Source: Bubalus kerabau (Eukaryota > Chordata > Mammalia > Artiodactyla > Bovidae). From it: a DNA stretch of 64,000 nucleotides. Below, piece after piece: positions 32,831 through 43,755 of this stretch (positions within the stretch are counted from its first letter, which is position 1; each line of letters opens with the position of its first letter). The notes under the pieces are model-generated. The model had not been told where the DNA came from and did not search any database. It saw nothing but the letters and a program-made list of their open reading frames with translations. The translations under genes were made by a program, and so were the position numbers. The stretch is taken from positions 41,202,501 through 41,266,500 of the forward strand of contig NC_073643.1 of assembly GCF_029407905.1 (NCBI RefSeq), written 5' to 3'.

Positions 32831-32839
32831 TAAGCTTCT

Positions 32840-33799
32840 TTGTTTTAATACTTGTCAATTTCACCCCAGGTTCTCTAGGAACCCCTGCCAGACACTGTTC
32901 AAACAACCTGAGGCTTTAAACCTCAGCAAGATCCCTTTGTAAGGCCTGAAGCACTATTCAAACCAAGAACATGAGAAGTAAAAGAAATTATTATAATTAT
33001 GTATGTTCTTTACTTTTAAAAGGGCTCACCTGTCATAATTACTGTAGTTCCCTGAGTAAAACATTACAGAACTCTCAGGTCTACTTTAACATGAACTTCT
33101 TAAAGCTATTTCAAACTGAGTTTTGAAGTTGTAAATAGAAAAGCAAAATAAAGGAAGTAAAATTCTCTAAGACTCCAAAGAGTCAGAGCATTCTAGGATA
33201 CACTCTGAACACCACCAGGCCTGGGCAAGACTCCTGTTGTTTTCAGAAAGATGAGAGCATCTCCATCTATACCATGAAAACAAGGAAGAAGTTAACTTCA
33301 AAAGACTGATGTGTAAGTTGTAACGAGATGATCATAAAATCTGTGAATCTCAGAAAAGCCCGGGGGGTGTGGGAGGGGGGGAACAAAAACCCAGCAGAGA
33401 AGAACAATAAAAACAGTTCAGCTGTCCACTGGTGAAAGCTTTTCATCTTACTACTGTCATTCCCAAGGTGCTCATGTCAGTACGGACCAGAGAGTTTAGC
33501 AGTTTTTTTAGGGCCCTAAACATGGGTCTGGGTGCAACACAGACAAGGAAAGCCTTGTTACTAAACATGAGAACCGTGCAGTAACTGTGCTCTCCTTCCA
33601 ATGAAATGAAAATAGGAGAAAGTAAATTATAGCCATCTTTAAAAACAGAAACCCATACCTCTATAAACCAGCAGCTCTCCAGCTTCACTAGAAAAATTAA
33701 TGCAAATATTTGATTCAGTCAGCAAGGGGGGGAAAAGACTAAAACAAATGGAGTATCTTATAATCTTAAAAGTGTAAGATATACATAAGGTAGATATAG
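32840..33799. other. Unique non-coding sequence
   Basis: No gene or repeat is recognised. A G-rich run (GGGGGGTGTGGGAGGGGGGG) lies at about 33362-33381. Confidence 0.45.
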
Positions 33800-34005
33800 G
33801 CTTCCCTGGGGGCTCAGACGCTAAATAATCTGCTTAGAATGCAGGAGACCTGGGTGTGATCATTTGGGTTGGGAAGATAGCCTGGAGAAGGGAATGGAAG
33901 CCCTTCTCCAGTCTTCCTTGCCTGGAGAATTCTACGGACAGAATAGCCTGGTGGGCTACAGTCCATGGGGTCGCAAAGAGTCGGACATGAACAAGCAACT
34001 AACCA
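33800..34005 (+). mobile_element. Bov-tA SINE, full length
   Basis: The head 'ggcttccctgggggctcaga' leads through 'tgcaggagacctgggtgtga' to 'gtcgcaaagagtcggacatg', ending at 'aacaagcaactaac'. The segment 'gaagcccttctccag' is an altered, partly duplicated internal stretch. Confidence 0.92.
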
Positions 34006-34789
34006 CTAAAGCCAATATACCTACGGCTTTTTTTGGAAACCAGAAATATAGCAAGTCCCTCTCCACTGCTCTGACATTATTTCCCTTCTCTACACATCCC
34101 TCATCATAGATTGTTAGGATATGTGGTTCTCCATAGAGTAATACTCTGACCTGGCACCTGGTTTAAGCCTCAGGTAAGTACTGCCCACTGGGAATGCTTA
34201 TATATAGGAAAAGATCGGTTTATGTGTTACCAATGTCTATCCATTAAGAATAGCTCTTGATAAGCCTACACATTGTTAATGCCATGCATGTATGTGTGTA
34301 TACATATATAAACACACACACACATATGTAATATATAGTACTCTAGTACAGTCCTCGGAGTAGGGCAACTAAGAAACACACACACACAGAGCAATTTAGT
34401 TTTTAAACTGTTATCCAAGGTTCTGGCCTCATCTTATACTCTCTGTACAGCACGCTTGGGAAGATAATCCACCATGACTGACCCTCAAGAAAGGTCAAAA
34501 TAATCCTCAGGACAGTGCTTTGGAACTGACCAGAACAAGAGAAAGTCACAACTCTTGGAAAAGCACAGCGGACAACATGGAAAATGCTCCTTTTCAAAGG
34601 TTATTTTTAGGAAATGGTGGCGGCAGAGAGAGAAAACAGAATATTTAGTATTTTCTTTTAAACATCTTAGAAAGAAGGCTGTTAACACAGATGGTTTTGT
34701 TAAACTCTCTAAAATCGAGTCCCAAAAGCATCAGAAATGTTCCCGTCAACCAAGAGTACAGCCTCAACTGCATCAGTACCACATTCACT
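34006..34789. other. Unique sequence with dinucleotide repeats
   Basis: No gene is recognised. A mixed (TG)/(TA)/(CA) microsatellite lies at about 34283-34337, with a further (CA)n at 34376-34388. Confidence 0.5.
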
Positions 34790-34875
34790 ACCAAGTGTTA
34801 CATAACAAACTACCTGAAAACTTGGTAACTTCAAAGCACTAACATTTATTACCTCACAATTTCTGGGGGTCATCC
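34790..34875 (-). mobile_element. MaLR-type LTR fragment
   Basis: The sequence 'cataacaaactacctgaaaa' followed by 'caaagcactaacatttatta' and 'cctcacaatttctgggggtc' matches the reverse complement of the 3' end of MLT1-type LTRs (an ancient ERVL-MaLR element). Short and diverged. Confidence 0.65.
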
Positions 34876-36099
34876 TATCTACATAATCACAATCATAAAA
34901 TAGGAGACAATCAAGTGGTTCCAATTTAAAATTATTATTTCTTAACCATACTTTCTAATTTTTTACTTTCAAAATTATGCCAGCAAAGGACAAAAGAAAA
35001 GAACAAACTGAGCACACTAGCTCTACCAGAATCCCAATCAGAACATTTGTTTTCTATCATTTTAAATAAAGAATCACAGATCCATCAAAAAGAGTCTAAT
35101 AATTCCAAGCCACTTAATGCCAGTTCTCAGTCATTTAAAAATTCAAATGTGTTACATGCACTTCATCTTAGTCTAATTCTTTGCAAATGTTTATTTCAAA
35201 CAAGCAGTTCCCCAGCTATGCAAGTAAACAAGTATTAGATGTGAAAACCAAATTTTGAAATGGTTAGGTATTGATAACATAAGCTATAAAATATATTTAT
35301 CAAGGTATTCAATGGCAGCAGGTAGTGTGTTTCTGGCCACCTAGCATCTGTGTTCTCTGCCTTTTGCTCAAAGTAGCTGGATTTCCTTCTGCTTAAGTTT
35401 TTTCCTCCCAGCTAGGTCTTCTCTTGATGGACCATGCAAGCAGGATATACACCTTCTCCTACACTAGGCCCATCATGTAACCAATATCTTTTAGACATAG
35501 ACATTGCAGGTAAGTCTAGAGCAGATTCATCCCAGAAATTATTACTTTTTGAGGGACTTTTTCCACCTTTGCCAGAATTTTCACCAGGTCCCCTATCTTT
35601 CTGCAATAAAGCCCATCTTTAAGTTTAGCCAAAGTAGACTTCTGTTGCTTGCAATACTGACCGATGCAGCCCGAGGGAATTTTCTGTTATTTGTGGACAC
35701 AGTGGTGGCAGCATGGAGCAGACGTGCAGCAGCCAGGGCACTGTGCTCAGGGAGCAGCAGAACGAGTGACAGGAACCGTCTGTGCTGTGAAAAGCCCACC
35801 TTACATGGACCTGAGCTCACAGATGCTGTCCGCTCTTAAGAAACCTAGCAGCAGGCACCCATGAGAGCTTCCTTTATCAGGCATCTTACAGGGAAGCAAA
35901 ACCGAGATCCACTTTTAAATGCATCCTATTTCATACAAAGGCACGTTTCACTTTGCAAACAGTCCCCCAAATTGCTGAAAGGTGGTGGTCTCATTTTTGC
36001 AGTGTTTACTAAAATTTTAAATGTGCCTCCCCAAAACAATAGCACATGTGTACAAGGGGGCAGGGCAGACGGATGTTCAGTCAATTTTCTTTCTTAATG
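34876..36099. other. Unique sequence, possible old LTR remnant
   Basis: No gene is recognised. The part near 35330-35680 contains 'tgcaataaagccc' (a polyadenylation-like AATAAA) followed by 'cttctgttgcttgcaatact'. This resembles the R-U5 end of an old LTR, but I cannot name a family. Several 60-110-codon frames overlap each other here. Confidence 0.4.
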
Positions 36100-36245
36100 T
36101 CAATAAAATAGAAACAATGTAAACATCAAGCAATGGAAAAGCAAATAAACCACCAGGAAACAGCCACAGTAAGGAATGTCTATGGAGCAGTTTAAAACAT
36201 GAAGCAAACAAATATGAACCAATGTGGACAACATATGCAAGGCAC
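36100..36245 (+). mobile_element. Old L1 LINE fragment
   Basis: The sequence 'agaaacaatgtaaacatcaa' then 'aaaagcaaataaaccaccag' and 'gtctatggagcagtttaaaa' resembles the L1 3' coding end ('ggaaacaacccaaatgtcca' order). Diverged. Confidence 0.65.
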
Positions 36246-36253
36246 AAATGGGG

Positions 36254-36381
36254 GATTTCCTAGGCAAGAATACTGGAGCGGATTGCCATGTCCTCCTTCA
36301 GGGGATCTTCCCAAACCAGGGGTCGAACCATGTCTCCTGCATTGTAGGTGGATTCTTTACTGCTGAGCCACCAGGGAAGCC
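36254..36381 (-). mobile_element. Bov-tA SINE, tail missing
   Basis: Plus-strand reverse complement from 'gatttcctaggcaagaatac' to 'gccaccagggaagcc'. The BovB-derived 3' tail is absent, leaving the tRNA-like half and part of the centre. Confidence 0.92.
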
Positions 36382-37218
36382 TATGAGTATACCAACCATA
36401 TGTTTTATGCAGAGTTTTGGCTACTGTATCTTCATTTAAAAAAAAAAAAATTCAGTGTCTAAAGACCGTCTTTTTTTTTGCTTAATGGGTAAATGTCCCT
36501 CACACATCATGGCCTCCTATTTCATCCAGTTCATTCATTCTTTTCAATAACAATAAGCAGCTTCTGGCCATTAGGAAAGTCACAGCAAATTGTGTTCTCA
36601 TCAGTTATGCTACAGCATCCTGTTCTATTTCAAATCCATTTTCCAGGGAAAGCTTTCCAATAGTTTAAATCATACCACACTCCTTTCCCTCAACTACCCC
36701 TATCTTTTTGCTGCCTTTCCAGTTTATAAAATAAAGCTCTGGAAAAATATTCATGAATTTCTCATGCAGCAGGTTCCAATACTTGATTCAGGTAAGCAAT
36801 GTATAAACTGAACCATCCACCATTATGCTGATTTGAAAGCACTAATTGTGGCAGTGGTTTTCTAAAGAATGTTATCTATTTCCATCCTGTACAAATTTAG
36901 GAGAAACTGTGGTTTCCTGTTCCAGGGTGTTGTCCAAAAACCACTCTACAGAAGTCTGCAAAAATAATCCTTGGCGTTTTTTGTCTCAAGAGGAATACTT
37001 GGAGTGTTTCCCACTGAGAAAGGAAATGGGCTTGTCCCGACTGCAAAAGGCCCCCGTGTACTCCAAAGACTCCAAGAACAAACATAATTTTTAATTGAAC
37101 AATACTTAATGCAGTTGCTTGTTCACAAGCTCTCGGGTTGGGGGAGGGGCGCGGGCGGTTGTGCTGTGATGTCAGATAAGCTTTCTGCTGATGGCCAGCC
37201 AGTGGATCTGTTGTGTAT
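36382..37218. other. Unique sequence ending in a G-quadruplex-prone motif
   Basis: No gene is recognised. A four-run G motif at 37135-37155 contains two CpGs. A T/A homopolymer pair lies near 36439 and 36471. Confidence 0.5.
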
Positions 37219-37219
37219 A

Positions 37220-37427
37220 TCGTGCTCAGTCGCTTCCCTCATGTCCGACTCTTTGCAACCCTATGAACTGTAGCTCACCAGGTTCTTCTGTCCATGGGTT
37301 CTCCAGGCAAGAACATTGGAGTGGGCTACCATGCCCTCATCCAGGGGAATCTTTCAGATCCAGGGATCGAACCCACACCTCCTGCACTGCAGGAGGGTTC
37401 TTTACCACTGAGCCACTGGGGAAGCCC
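37220..37427 (-). mobile_element. Bov-tA SINE, full length
   Basis: Reverse complement on plus from 'gtgctcagtcgcttccctca' to 'gccactggggaagccc'. It directly adjoins the BovA2 that follows, with only about ten bases between them. Confidence 0.94.
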
Positions 37428-37436
37428 TATTATCTG

Positions 37437-37714
37437 TTATGCTATGCTATGCTATGCTATGCTAAGTCACTTCAGTCGTGTCCGACTCCGTGCGACCCCA
37501 TAGACGGCAGCCCACCAGGCTCCCCCGTCCCTGGGATTCTCCAGGCAAGAACACTGGAGTGGGCTGCCATTTCCTTCTCCAATGCATGAAAGTGAAAACT
37601 GAAAGTGAAGTAGCTCAGTCGTGTCCGACTCTTAGCGACCCCATGGACTGCAGCCCACCAGGCTCCTCTGTCCATGGGATTTTCCAAGCAAGAGTACTGG
37701 AGTGGGGTGCCATT
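37437..37714 (-). mobile_element. BovA2 SINE (dimeric) with (TATGC)n tail
   Basis: The pentamer run (TATGC)5 at 37438-37463 is the SINE tail. It is followed by two Bov-A units in reverse orientation ('aagtcacttcagtcgtgtcc' and 'agtagctcagtcgtgtccga'). Near-consensus and CpG-retaining, so recent. The pentamer tail is likely length-polymorphic. Confidence 0.96.
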
Positions 37715-37739
37715 GCATGAGACTTCCTTAAATGTCAGT

Positions 37740-37865
37740 TTCCTCATCTTGGTTTTAAGATAATTATTATAGCTGCCTCTTTAGAAGATTTATTGTTAAA
37801 GGTTAAAATGAATGCCTTGAGCTGAGCAGAATGCTTGGCACACAGTATGGCATGATGATGGTTTT
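37740..37865 (+). mobile_element. MIR SINE 3' fragment
   Basis: The sequence 'cctcatcttggttttaagat' is followed by 'gttaaaatgaatgccttgag' and 'atgcttggcacacagtatgg', the distal half of MIR on plus. Confidence 0.7.
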
Positions 37866-39317
37866 ATATAACACACACACATATTTTTTTCCCATAAACA
37901 GAATATTAGATTGAGTATAAAACAACTCAAGAAAGAGAATACTGAGCTATTTAGGAAAGGGTATTACTTTACATTCTATATTCATTATAGCAATGACTTC
38001 AACTTAACAGAAGTTATGAGAAAAGTGGTTTGAAATAACAAATCTAATATGAAAAGACAAAATAATTTTTCAAGACATTAGTTGTTATAAAAGGGATATT
38101 AAAAATACACTGAAGTATCACCCCACTTTCAAAAGAACATCCTTAACTTGAAAAGGTAAAAAATGCAAACATTTCTCAGCATCTTCCACTAATTCTGACT
38201 CATTGAAGGCCAAGTTTCCCAACGGAGGCATTTCAGGGTCGAAAGGAGCAGGTGGGAGATCAGGTACACAAACTGTTTTCCCTGGATCAAGGACCTTCAG
38301 AGCTCTCCCAGCATCCAAGGTATAACCTCCTGAAAAGAAGGCAGAGACTGCAGAAAGGATGGTGACTCTGCCCCACCAGAGGTCACAACCACTGTCAGCC
38401 AACTCAAATCCCCTCCAGGATGAAGGGCAGCACCCACAGGGAAGTTTTCACCCCTGATCCAAGGAGGCTCTTCCCTGTCAGCCCCATCCCCAGACATGTT
38501 CTCAGGCACTTACTCTCCAGCCAAAGTAAAGGGACCATGAAAATTTCACAGTATGTCCTCAGCCATGGCTGGGAACTAGGAAGGACTCTGTGACCCTTCC
38601 ACATGGTGAAGCACTTATAAAACTGGAGCAGCAAACCCTCATCTGTCCTGTCTATTTACAGCTCATGGGAGGATTGGAGGGCGGGGAGGACAGGGAGACG
38701 AAAAGCCCTATTTCCAGTTCATTGGTTGGCGGGGGGAGACAGAGAGATTCACAGCATCTTGCAAACACTTATACAGTTGCAGAAGAAAACAAGGGGGGAA
38801 AGTAGAGCTGGATACAAAGGAAAGCTCTATATATAGAATGCAATTATGTAAGAGTTTAACCAGGGAAGCAGAATCAGAAATTCATCCTGCACAGAAGACA
38901 AGGCTGCCTTGGCCGGTTTCTCCATCTCCCCCAGAACAGGAAGTCCCCATGAATACTTGGCTGTCTGACCAGCACATATTTAAGACAAGTTTTTTTGTTG
39001 TTTTTTTTAACTTTTATATCACTTACGTGCTTTGCCCTGAATTTTAGGACAAGGAACATACTTCATATAACTCATTCAACCTTTCATACTTTTTTTTTTT
39101 TTTTTTTTGCTTAAAATATGAACAGCATGGAATCCCCTGAAGAGTACTATCCAAGAGTGCTTTCAGTAAGGACAGCAATGCTCGGTATCTCCACCATCCA
39201 ATACAGTAGACATGTGCCTACTCAGTGCTTAGAAGTGGCAAGTGAGACGAGTGTAGCAAAGTATCACAAAGTGGGTGGTCTTATTGCACATTAAGCATAT
39301 ATATAGACTCTAGAAAA
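37866..39317. other. Unique sequence with an exon-like minus frame
   Basis: No gene is named. On the minus strand, a polypyrimidine tract and AG (CTTCTTTTCAG, plus coordinates 38330-38340) precede an open frame running to a stop at 38118. The frame has coding-like codon use but no recognised family. A long T run lies at about 39090-39109. Confidence 0.4.
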
Positions 39318-39641
39318 ATGATACAGATGAATCTGTTTGCAGAGCTGGAAAAGAGATGCCGAGGTAGAAGGCTGTGGACATGTGAACAGAGGGGGAAGTG
39401 GGGCACGGGAAAAAGTAGCAGTGACATATATCCACTACCACGTGAGAAACAGATACCGAGCGAGAGGCGGCCATACAGCACAGGGAGCTCACCTCCACCC
39501 CCGTGATGACCTGGAGCGGTGGGAGGGAAGCTCGGGAGAGAAGGCATGCATGCATACATACAGCTGATTCACTTTGCTGTACAGCAGAAACAAACGGCAA
39601 CATTGCAAAGCAATTATGATCCAACAACAGCAACAAAAAGC
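39318..39641 (+). mobile_element. Artiodactyl L1 3' UTR
   Basis: The sequence 'acagatgaatctgtttgcag', 'gctggaaaagagatgccgag', 'cacagggagctcacctccac' and 'cagctgattcactttgctgt', then 'acagcagaaacaaacggcaa', is the canonical artiodactyl L1 3' UTR. It lacks coding sequence. Confidence 0.92.
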
Positions 39642-39644
39642 AGT

Positions 39645-40056
39645 TGGCTTCAAAAACTAAAATTCACTGCCTCATGATTCTGGAAGCTAGAAGTCTGAAA
39701 TCAAGGAGCAAACAGGGTTGATTCCTCATGAGGTCTGTGTGGAGAACCTGTCCCAGGCACCTCTCCCAGTTCCCAGTGGTGTGTGGCCCATCTTCAGTGT
39801 TGCTTGGCTTGTAGAAGCAGCACCCTAATGTGTGCCTTCAAGTTCACCTGCATTCTCCCTGTGTATACATTTGCGTCCAAATCCTCCCTTTTTTATAAGG
39901 AAGCTAGTCACACTGCATTAAGGGCTCATCCTATTCCATTATAATCTCATTTAAACTAATTACACCTGCAATAACTATTGCCAAATAACTACATTTGAGG
40001 TGCTAAGTAGGACCCCAACACATAAATCTGGAGAGAATGCAATTCAAACCAAAAGC
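39645..40056 (-). mobile_element. MaLR-type solo LTR, reverse orientation
   Basis: On plus, the reverse complement of an MLT1/MST-type LTR: 'cctcatgattctggaagcta', 'gaagtctgaaatcaaggagc', 'gttgcttggcttgtagaagc' and 'ttataaggaagctagtcaca', then 'aatctggagagaatgcaatt'. No internal retroviral genes accompany it. It is an old ERVL-related solo LTR, and the subfamily is uncertain. Confidence 0.7.
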
Positions 40057-40067
40057 CTGAGGATCTT

Positions 40068-40688
40068 TTTTTATTTTTTAAATTTTGTTGGAGTATAGTT
40101 GATTTACAATGTTGTTACAAAGTTAGTTTCTACTGTACAGCAAAGTGAATCAGGTATACACACACACGCTCGTTTTTTTATTCTTTTGCCATATAGGTCA
40201 TTTCAGAGTACTGAGTACAGTTTCCTGTGTATACAGCCTATACAGTAGGCGCTTACTATCAATAATAGCTACCTATTTTATATATACTATTGCATAATAT
40301 GTCAGTGCCAATCTCCCCAATTTATCCCTCCCCCTTGCTTACCTCCTGGTAACTGAAAGTTTGCTTTCTACATCTATAACTTTATTTCTGTTTTGTAAAT
40401 GTGTACTCTTTATGTTAGATTCCACATATAAGGGATATCATATGATATTTGTCTTTCCATGTCTGATTTACTTCACTCAGTATGATAATCTCTAGGTCCA
40501 TCCACATTGCTACAACTGGCACTATTTTCTTCTTTTTTTATAGCTGAGTAATATTTCATTGTATATAGGCACCTGTTCTTTATCCATTCCTCTGCTGATA
40601 GACATTTCGGTTGCTTCCATGTACTGGCTATTGTAAATAGGGCAGCAATGAACATTGGGATATATGTGTCTTTTCAAATTATGGTTTT
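40068..40688 (-). mobile_element. L1 LINE 3' end including ORF2 C-terminus, with duplication
   Basis: Minus-oriented copy: the T-rich left edge is the poly(A) tail. The 3' UTR contains 'ttggagtatagttgatttac'. The ORF2 C-terminal frame at about 40473-40688 shows 'TWKQPKC' and 'YYSAIKK', typical of L1. The end of that frame is shifted, so it is dead. CTGAGGATCTT is duplicated at 40057-40067 and 40689-40699. Confidence 0.93.
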
Positions 40689-40902
40689 CTGAGGATCTTA
40701 CTTGTATTTCCTTCTAATTCGTTACTATTTAAAAGGTCACTTATGAGTAGGTCTACTGTATTGGACAGGACAGGCCCAGAATATTTCCTCTCTCTCACTG
40801 TACTCACCTCACGCGTGGCTTATTGTATTCCAGCCACCGTGTGAAGCTCAATGCGCAGGAAGTACCGTCACCACCAGTCACCCAAGCCCAACTTTAGAGT
40901 TG

Positions 40903-41094
40903 GGCTTCCCTTGTGGTTCATCTGGTCAAGAATCTGCCTGCAATGCAGGAGACCTGGATTCGATCCCTGGGTTCAAAAGATCCCCTGGAGAAGGGAAAGC
41001 CTACCCACTCCGGTATTCTGGCCTGGAGAATTCCATGGACTGTCTAGTCCATGGGGTTGCAAAGAGTCAGACCCAACTGAGCGACTTTCACTTT
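40903..41094 (+). mobile_element. Bov-tA SINE
   Basis: The head 'gggcttcccttgtggttcat' leads through 'gattcgatccctgggttcaa' to 'gcaaagagtcagacccaact', then 'gagcgactttcactttc'. CAACTTTA occurs on both flanks (40889-40896 and 41095-41102). A few internal bases are missing near 41036-41048. Confidence 0.94.
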
Positions 41095-41464
41095 CAACTT
41101 TACAGAGGGTAAGTACGTGTACTCTGTCCAAAGACACAGAGCCTGTAAGTCAGGACTTGATTTAACACGTGGCGTTTTCTTACTTCACACAAGCCCATGC
41201 CTTGAGCGGATAAGCAGCCGCTTCCATTACACTTTAACTTCTGAAACTGTCCTGGAACACACAACAGCTACATTGATGACTATTCCTAGCTGTTTCTTAT
41301 GGGAAGATAATGCACCACTCAGATATTAATTGCTATTATAAGAATGAATCATTTGCTTTTGGAGCTTTGGGTCTTAAACAATGTAACAATAATTATCTCT
41401 TGAACAGTATGTGCATAAATAAAACAAGCAATTGAAAATTTTACAGCATTTCTCAAATGTTCGA

Positions 41465-41655
41465 CACTGAAGTGAGTACTGCATTGTACAGACATCCTTC
41501 AATTTCATTAATTTCTATTATTGTCCCTACTTTAGTAGATGAGCAAACTGAGCCTTTCAAAGGTTAAGCGGTTTGCTTCAGGTTACAAAACGAAAGAATA
41601 GTTCTCAACTCACATCTGCTAGGATTCCCAAACCATCTCCCTGAACCACGCTGCC
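41465..41655 (-). mobile_element. MIR SINE fragment
   Basis: Reverse-complement order: 'actttagtagatgagcaaac', 'tgagcctttcaaaggttaag', 'cggtttgcttcaggttacaa' and 'ctcacatctgctaggattcc'. Confidence 0.75.
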
Positions 41656-42447
41656 ATATGATTTCATACAACCTATTAATACACACACTAATTTACCAGT
41701 AAAAAGAATGGAAAAGACTATATTATACGAAGTTTTTCATAGGTTCCAAAGGCATTCGCCTTGCCAAGAGCCCCTGCCATTTAACACAGAGAACCAAAAC
41801 ACTTTCTTTTCTAACCTTCTATAATACACATCCTTATGCCAAGTGTGTTCCTTGAAGATATTTCTAGCAAGAAAGGTTTAGCTCCAGTAATGGTTTTTGA
41901 GTGAGAGTTTAAGGATGAAGCATATGATTTAAAAAAAAAAAAAAAAAAAAACACAACATCATGGCTTTTCAAGGGGAAAATTGAAACCCTATTTCAAGTC
42001 CCCAGATAATAAGATCAATAGACAGCTTCCCAGTTGGAGGCGCTGCCTCCAACTGACTAAAGCAACAGTCTCCACAGTTGGCCTTGCGAGGCCACCCCGC
42101 AGTTTAATCGTCCTCACTGTTAGGTTTTCTGTTCACATCTACAGTCTAACATTCTTCGTGTTAAATTTCCACATGGTAATCACAAGCTGCTCTCCCCAAA
42201 AATCCCCTCTCAGTGGTTATGCATCCACTAAAGCCCTTGACTGGCAACTCTTCTTTCATGGAGTCCCTGTGCATTATGTACAGAGGTGCCTTTCAAATCA
42301 CTCAAACAAAAATAATAGGAAACAACCTCCACCCACAAGGTGATTAAAACTGGCTACCAGGGAAGGTGTTAAAAACCTAAAAGAAACAGAATGACAAAAC
42401 ACGAATGAAGGACTTTTTCCTTTCATCAGTCATGTTGATGTATCACA
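41656..42447. other. Unique sequence with a GC-stem inverted repeat
   Basis: No gene is recognised. A 21-base A run lies at about 41931-41951. A perfect 11-bp inverted repeat with a three-base loop occurs at 42031-42055. The 120-codon plus frame at 41981-42343 runs through that inverted repeat but shows no domain. Confidence 0.5.
42031..42055. repeat. Perfect hairpin, 11-bp stem and 3-base loop
   Basis: The left arm CAGTTGGAGGC (42031-42041) and right arm GCCTCCAACTG (42045-42055) are exact reverse complements around GCT. The stem is GC-rich compared with its surroundings. Confidence 0.9.
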
Positions 42448-42503
42448 AAAACCATCACAATACTGTAATCATCCTCCAATTAAAATAAATAATTTATAAA
42501 AAG
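42448..42503 (+). mobile_element. Ruminant L1 3' tail fragment
   Basis: The sequence 'aaaaaccatcacaatactgt', 'aatcatcctccaattaaaat' and 'aaataatttataaaaag' is the terminal part of a ruminant L1, extremely 5'-truncated. Confidence 0.8.
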
Positions 42504-42787
42504 GAAATGGATGTTGAGTACCTACTATGTGATAGGCATTGTACTAAGATTAGGAACAAAGAAACAAATGAGATACAGGCTTCTCCACATTTATACAGTC
42601 TTACCATTTCAGTATTGCAATATTTAATTCAGTTATCCCCAAAGTATCAAAGCATTTAAAATCTGTTTTTAAATCATATGATGAAAATTGTTTGCCAGGT
42701 TTAGCAAATAAAATACACACGACCAGTTAAATTTGAACTTTTGATAAATGACAAATGATTTTTTTATTCTTCTACAAAGTATGTCCT

Positions 42788-42981
42788 AGGGTTTACAGGT
42801 GACTCAGTGGTAAAGAATCCACCTGCCAACACTAGAGACACAGGTTCAATCCCTGGGCCAGGAAGGAAGTGGCAACCCATTCCAGTATCCTTGCCTGGGA
42901 AATCCCATGAAAGAGGAGTCTGGCGGGCTACAGTCCACAGCGTCACAAAACTCAGACATGACTTAGTGACTAAACAACAGT
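42788..42981 (+). mobile_element. Bov-tA SINE with target-site duplication
   Basis: The head 'agggtttacaggtgactcag' leads to 'ccagtatccttgcctgggaa' and 'actcagacatgacttagtga', then 'ctaaacaacag'. AAGTATGTCCT is repeated exactly at 42777-42787 and 42982-42992. Confidence 0.95.
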
Positions 42982-42992
42982 AAGTATGTCCT

Positions 42993-43557
42993 GCATTGGA
43001 CCTGGCAAACCTAACACATCATTTAACCAATAATAGGATGTAAAACAAATAGTAAATATAGATTTTTGTACCAGAGCTCTAAGAGTTAAGAACTTTAGGC
43101 AAAATACTATGTTTAACAATCCTCAGTATAAATGGTGGAAACATACAACAAGACAACCTGAGTCACCATCCAATCCCATAACACTTGTGAATGGAATTCC
43201 CTGGGTGAACCAAAAATGAAAGGTTTAATGTTTTGTTAGTGGGACTGTGGTTTCTAAATTTTATGAAAAATGTGTTACAGAAAACAATGCACTATTGAAC
43301 AGGACAAGAGATAAATAAGCCTGTCTTTAAGTATACTATCACACCCTATGCCACATTTAATTCAAGTAAGTCAAGGTTAAGGTTAGCAACTTGCCCCTCC
43401 AAACATTCATCAAGTCTGTGTGCATTCATCACTTGCCTGCAGTAAAATTTCTTACTGTTTCTAGAGAGAGTGCCACATGCTTCAAGGAAGTAGATTCTCT
43501 GCAACACATACATGCAAATACACACACAGATACACTTGTACCTTCGCTCACCAGCCT
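42993..43557. other. Unique non-coding sequence
   Basis: No gene or repeat is recognised. Confidence 0.45.
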
Positions 43558-43755
43558 GTTGTTGTCGTTCAGTCGCTAAGTCCTATCTGACTCTTTGTGA
43601 CCCCCATGGACTACAGCATGCCAGGCTTCCCTGACCTTCATCATCTCCCAGTATCTGCTCAAATTCATGTCCCCTGAGCCACTGATGCCATCCAACTATC
43701 TCATCCTCCATTACCCCCTTCTCCTCCTGCCCTCAATCTTTCCTAGCACTAGACT
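43558..43755 (-). mobile_element. BovB LINE 3' end
   Basis: Reverse complement on plus from 'ttgttgtcgttcagtcgcta' through 'aggcttccctgaccttcatc' to 'tcctgccctcaatctttcct'. 5'-truncated. Confidence 0.92.

Noticed and set aside
37438..37463. (TATGC)5 as a CRISPR-like or telomere-like repeat array
   Set aside because: It is a short pentamer tail of a SINE, with no spacers and no associated genes.
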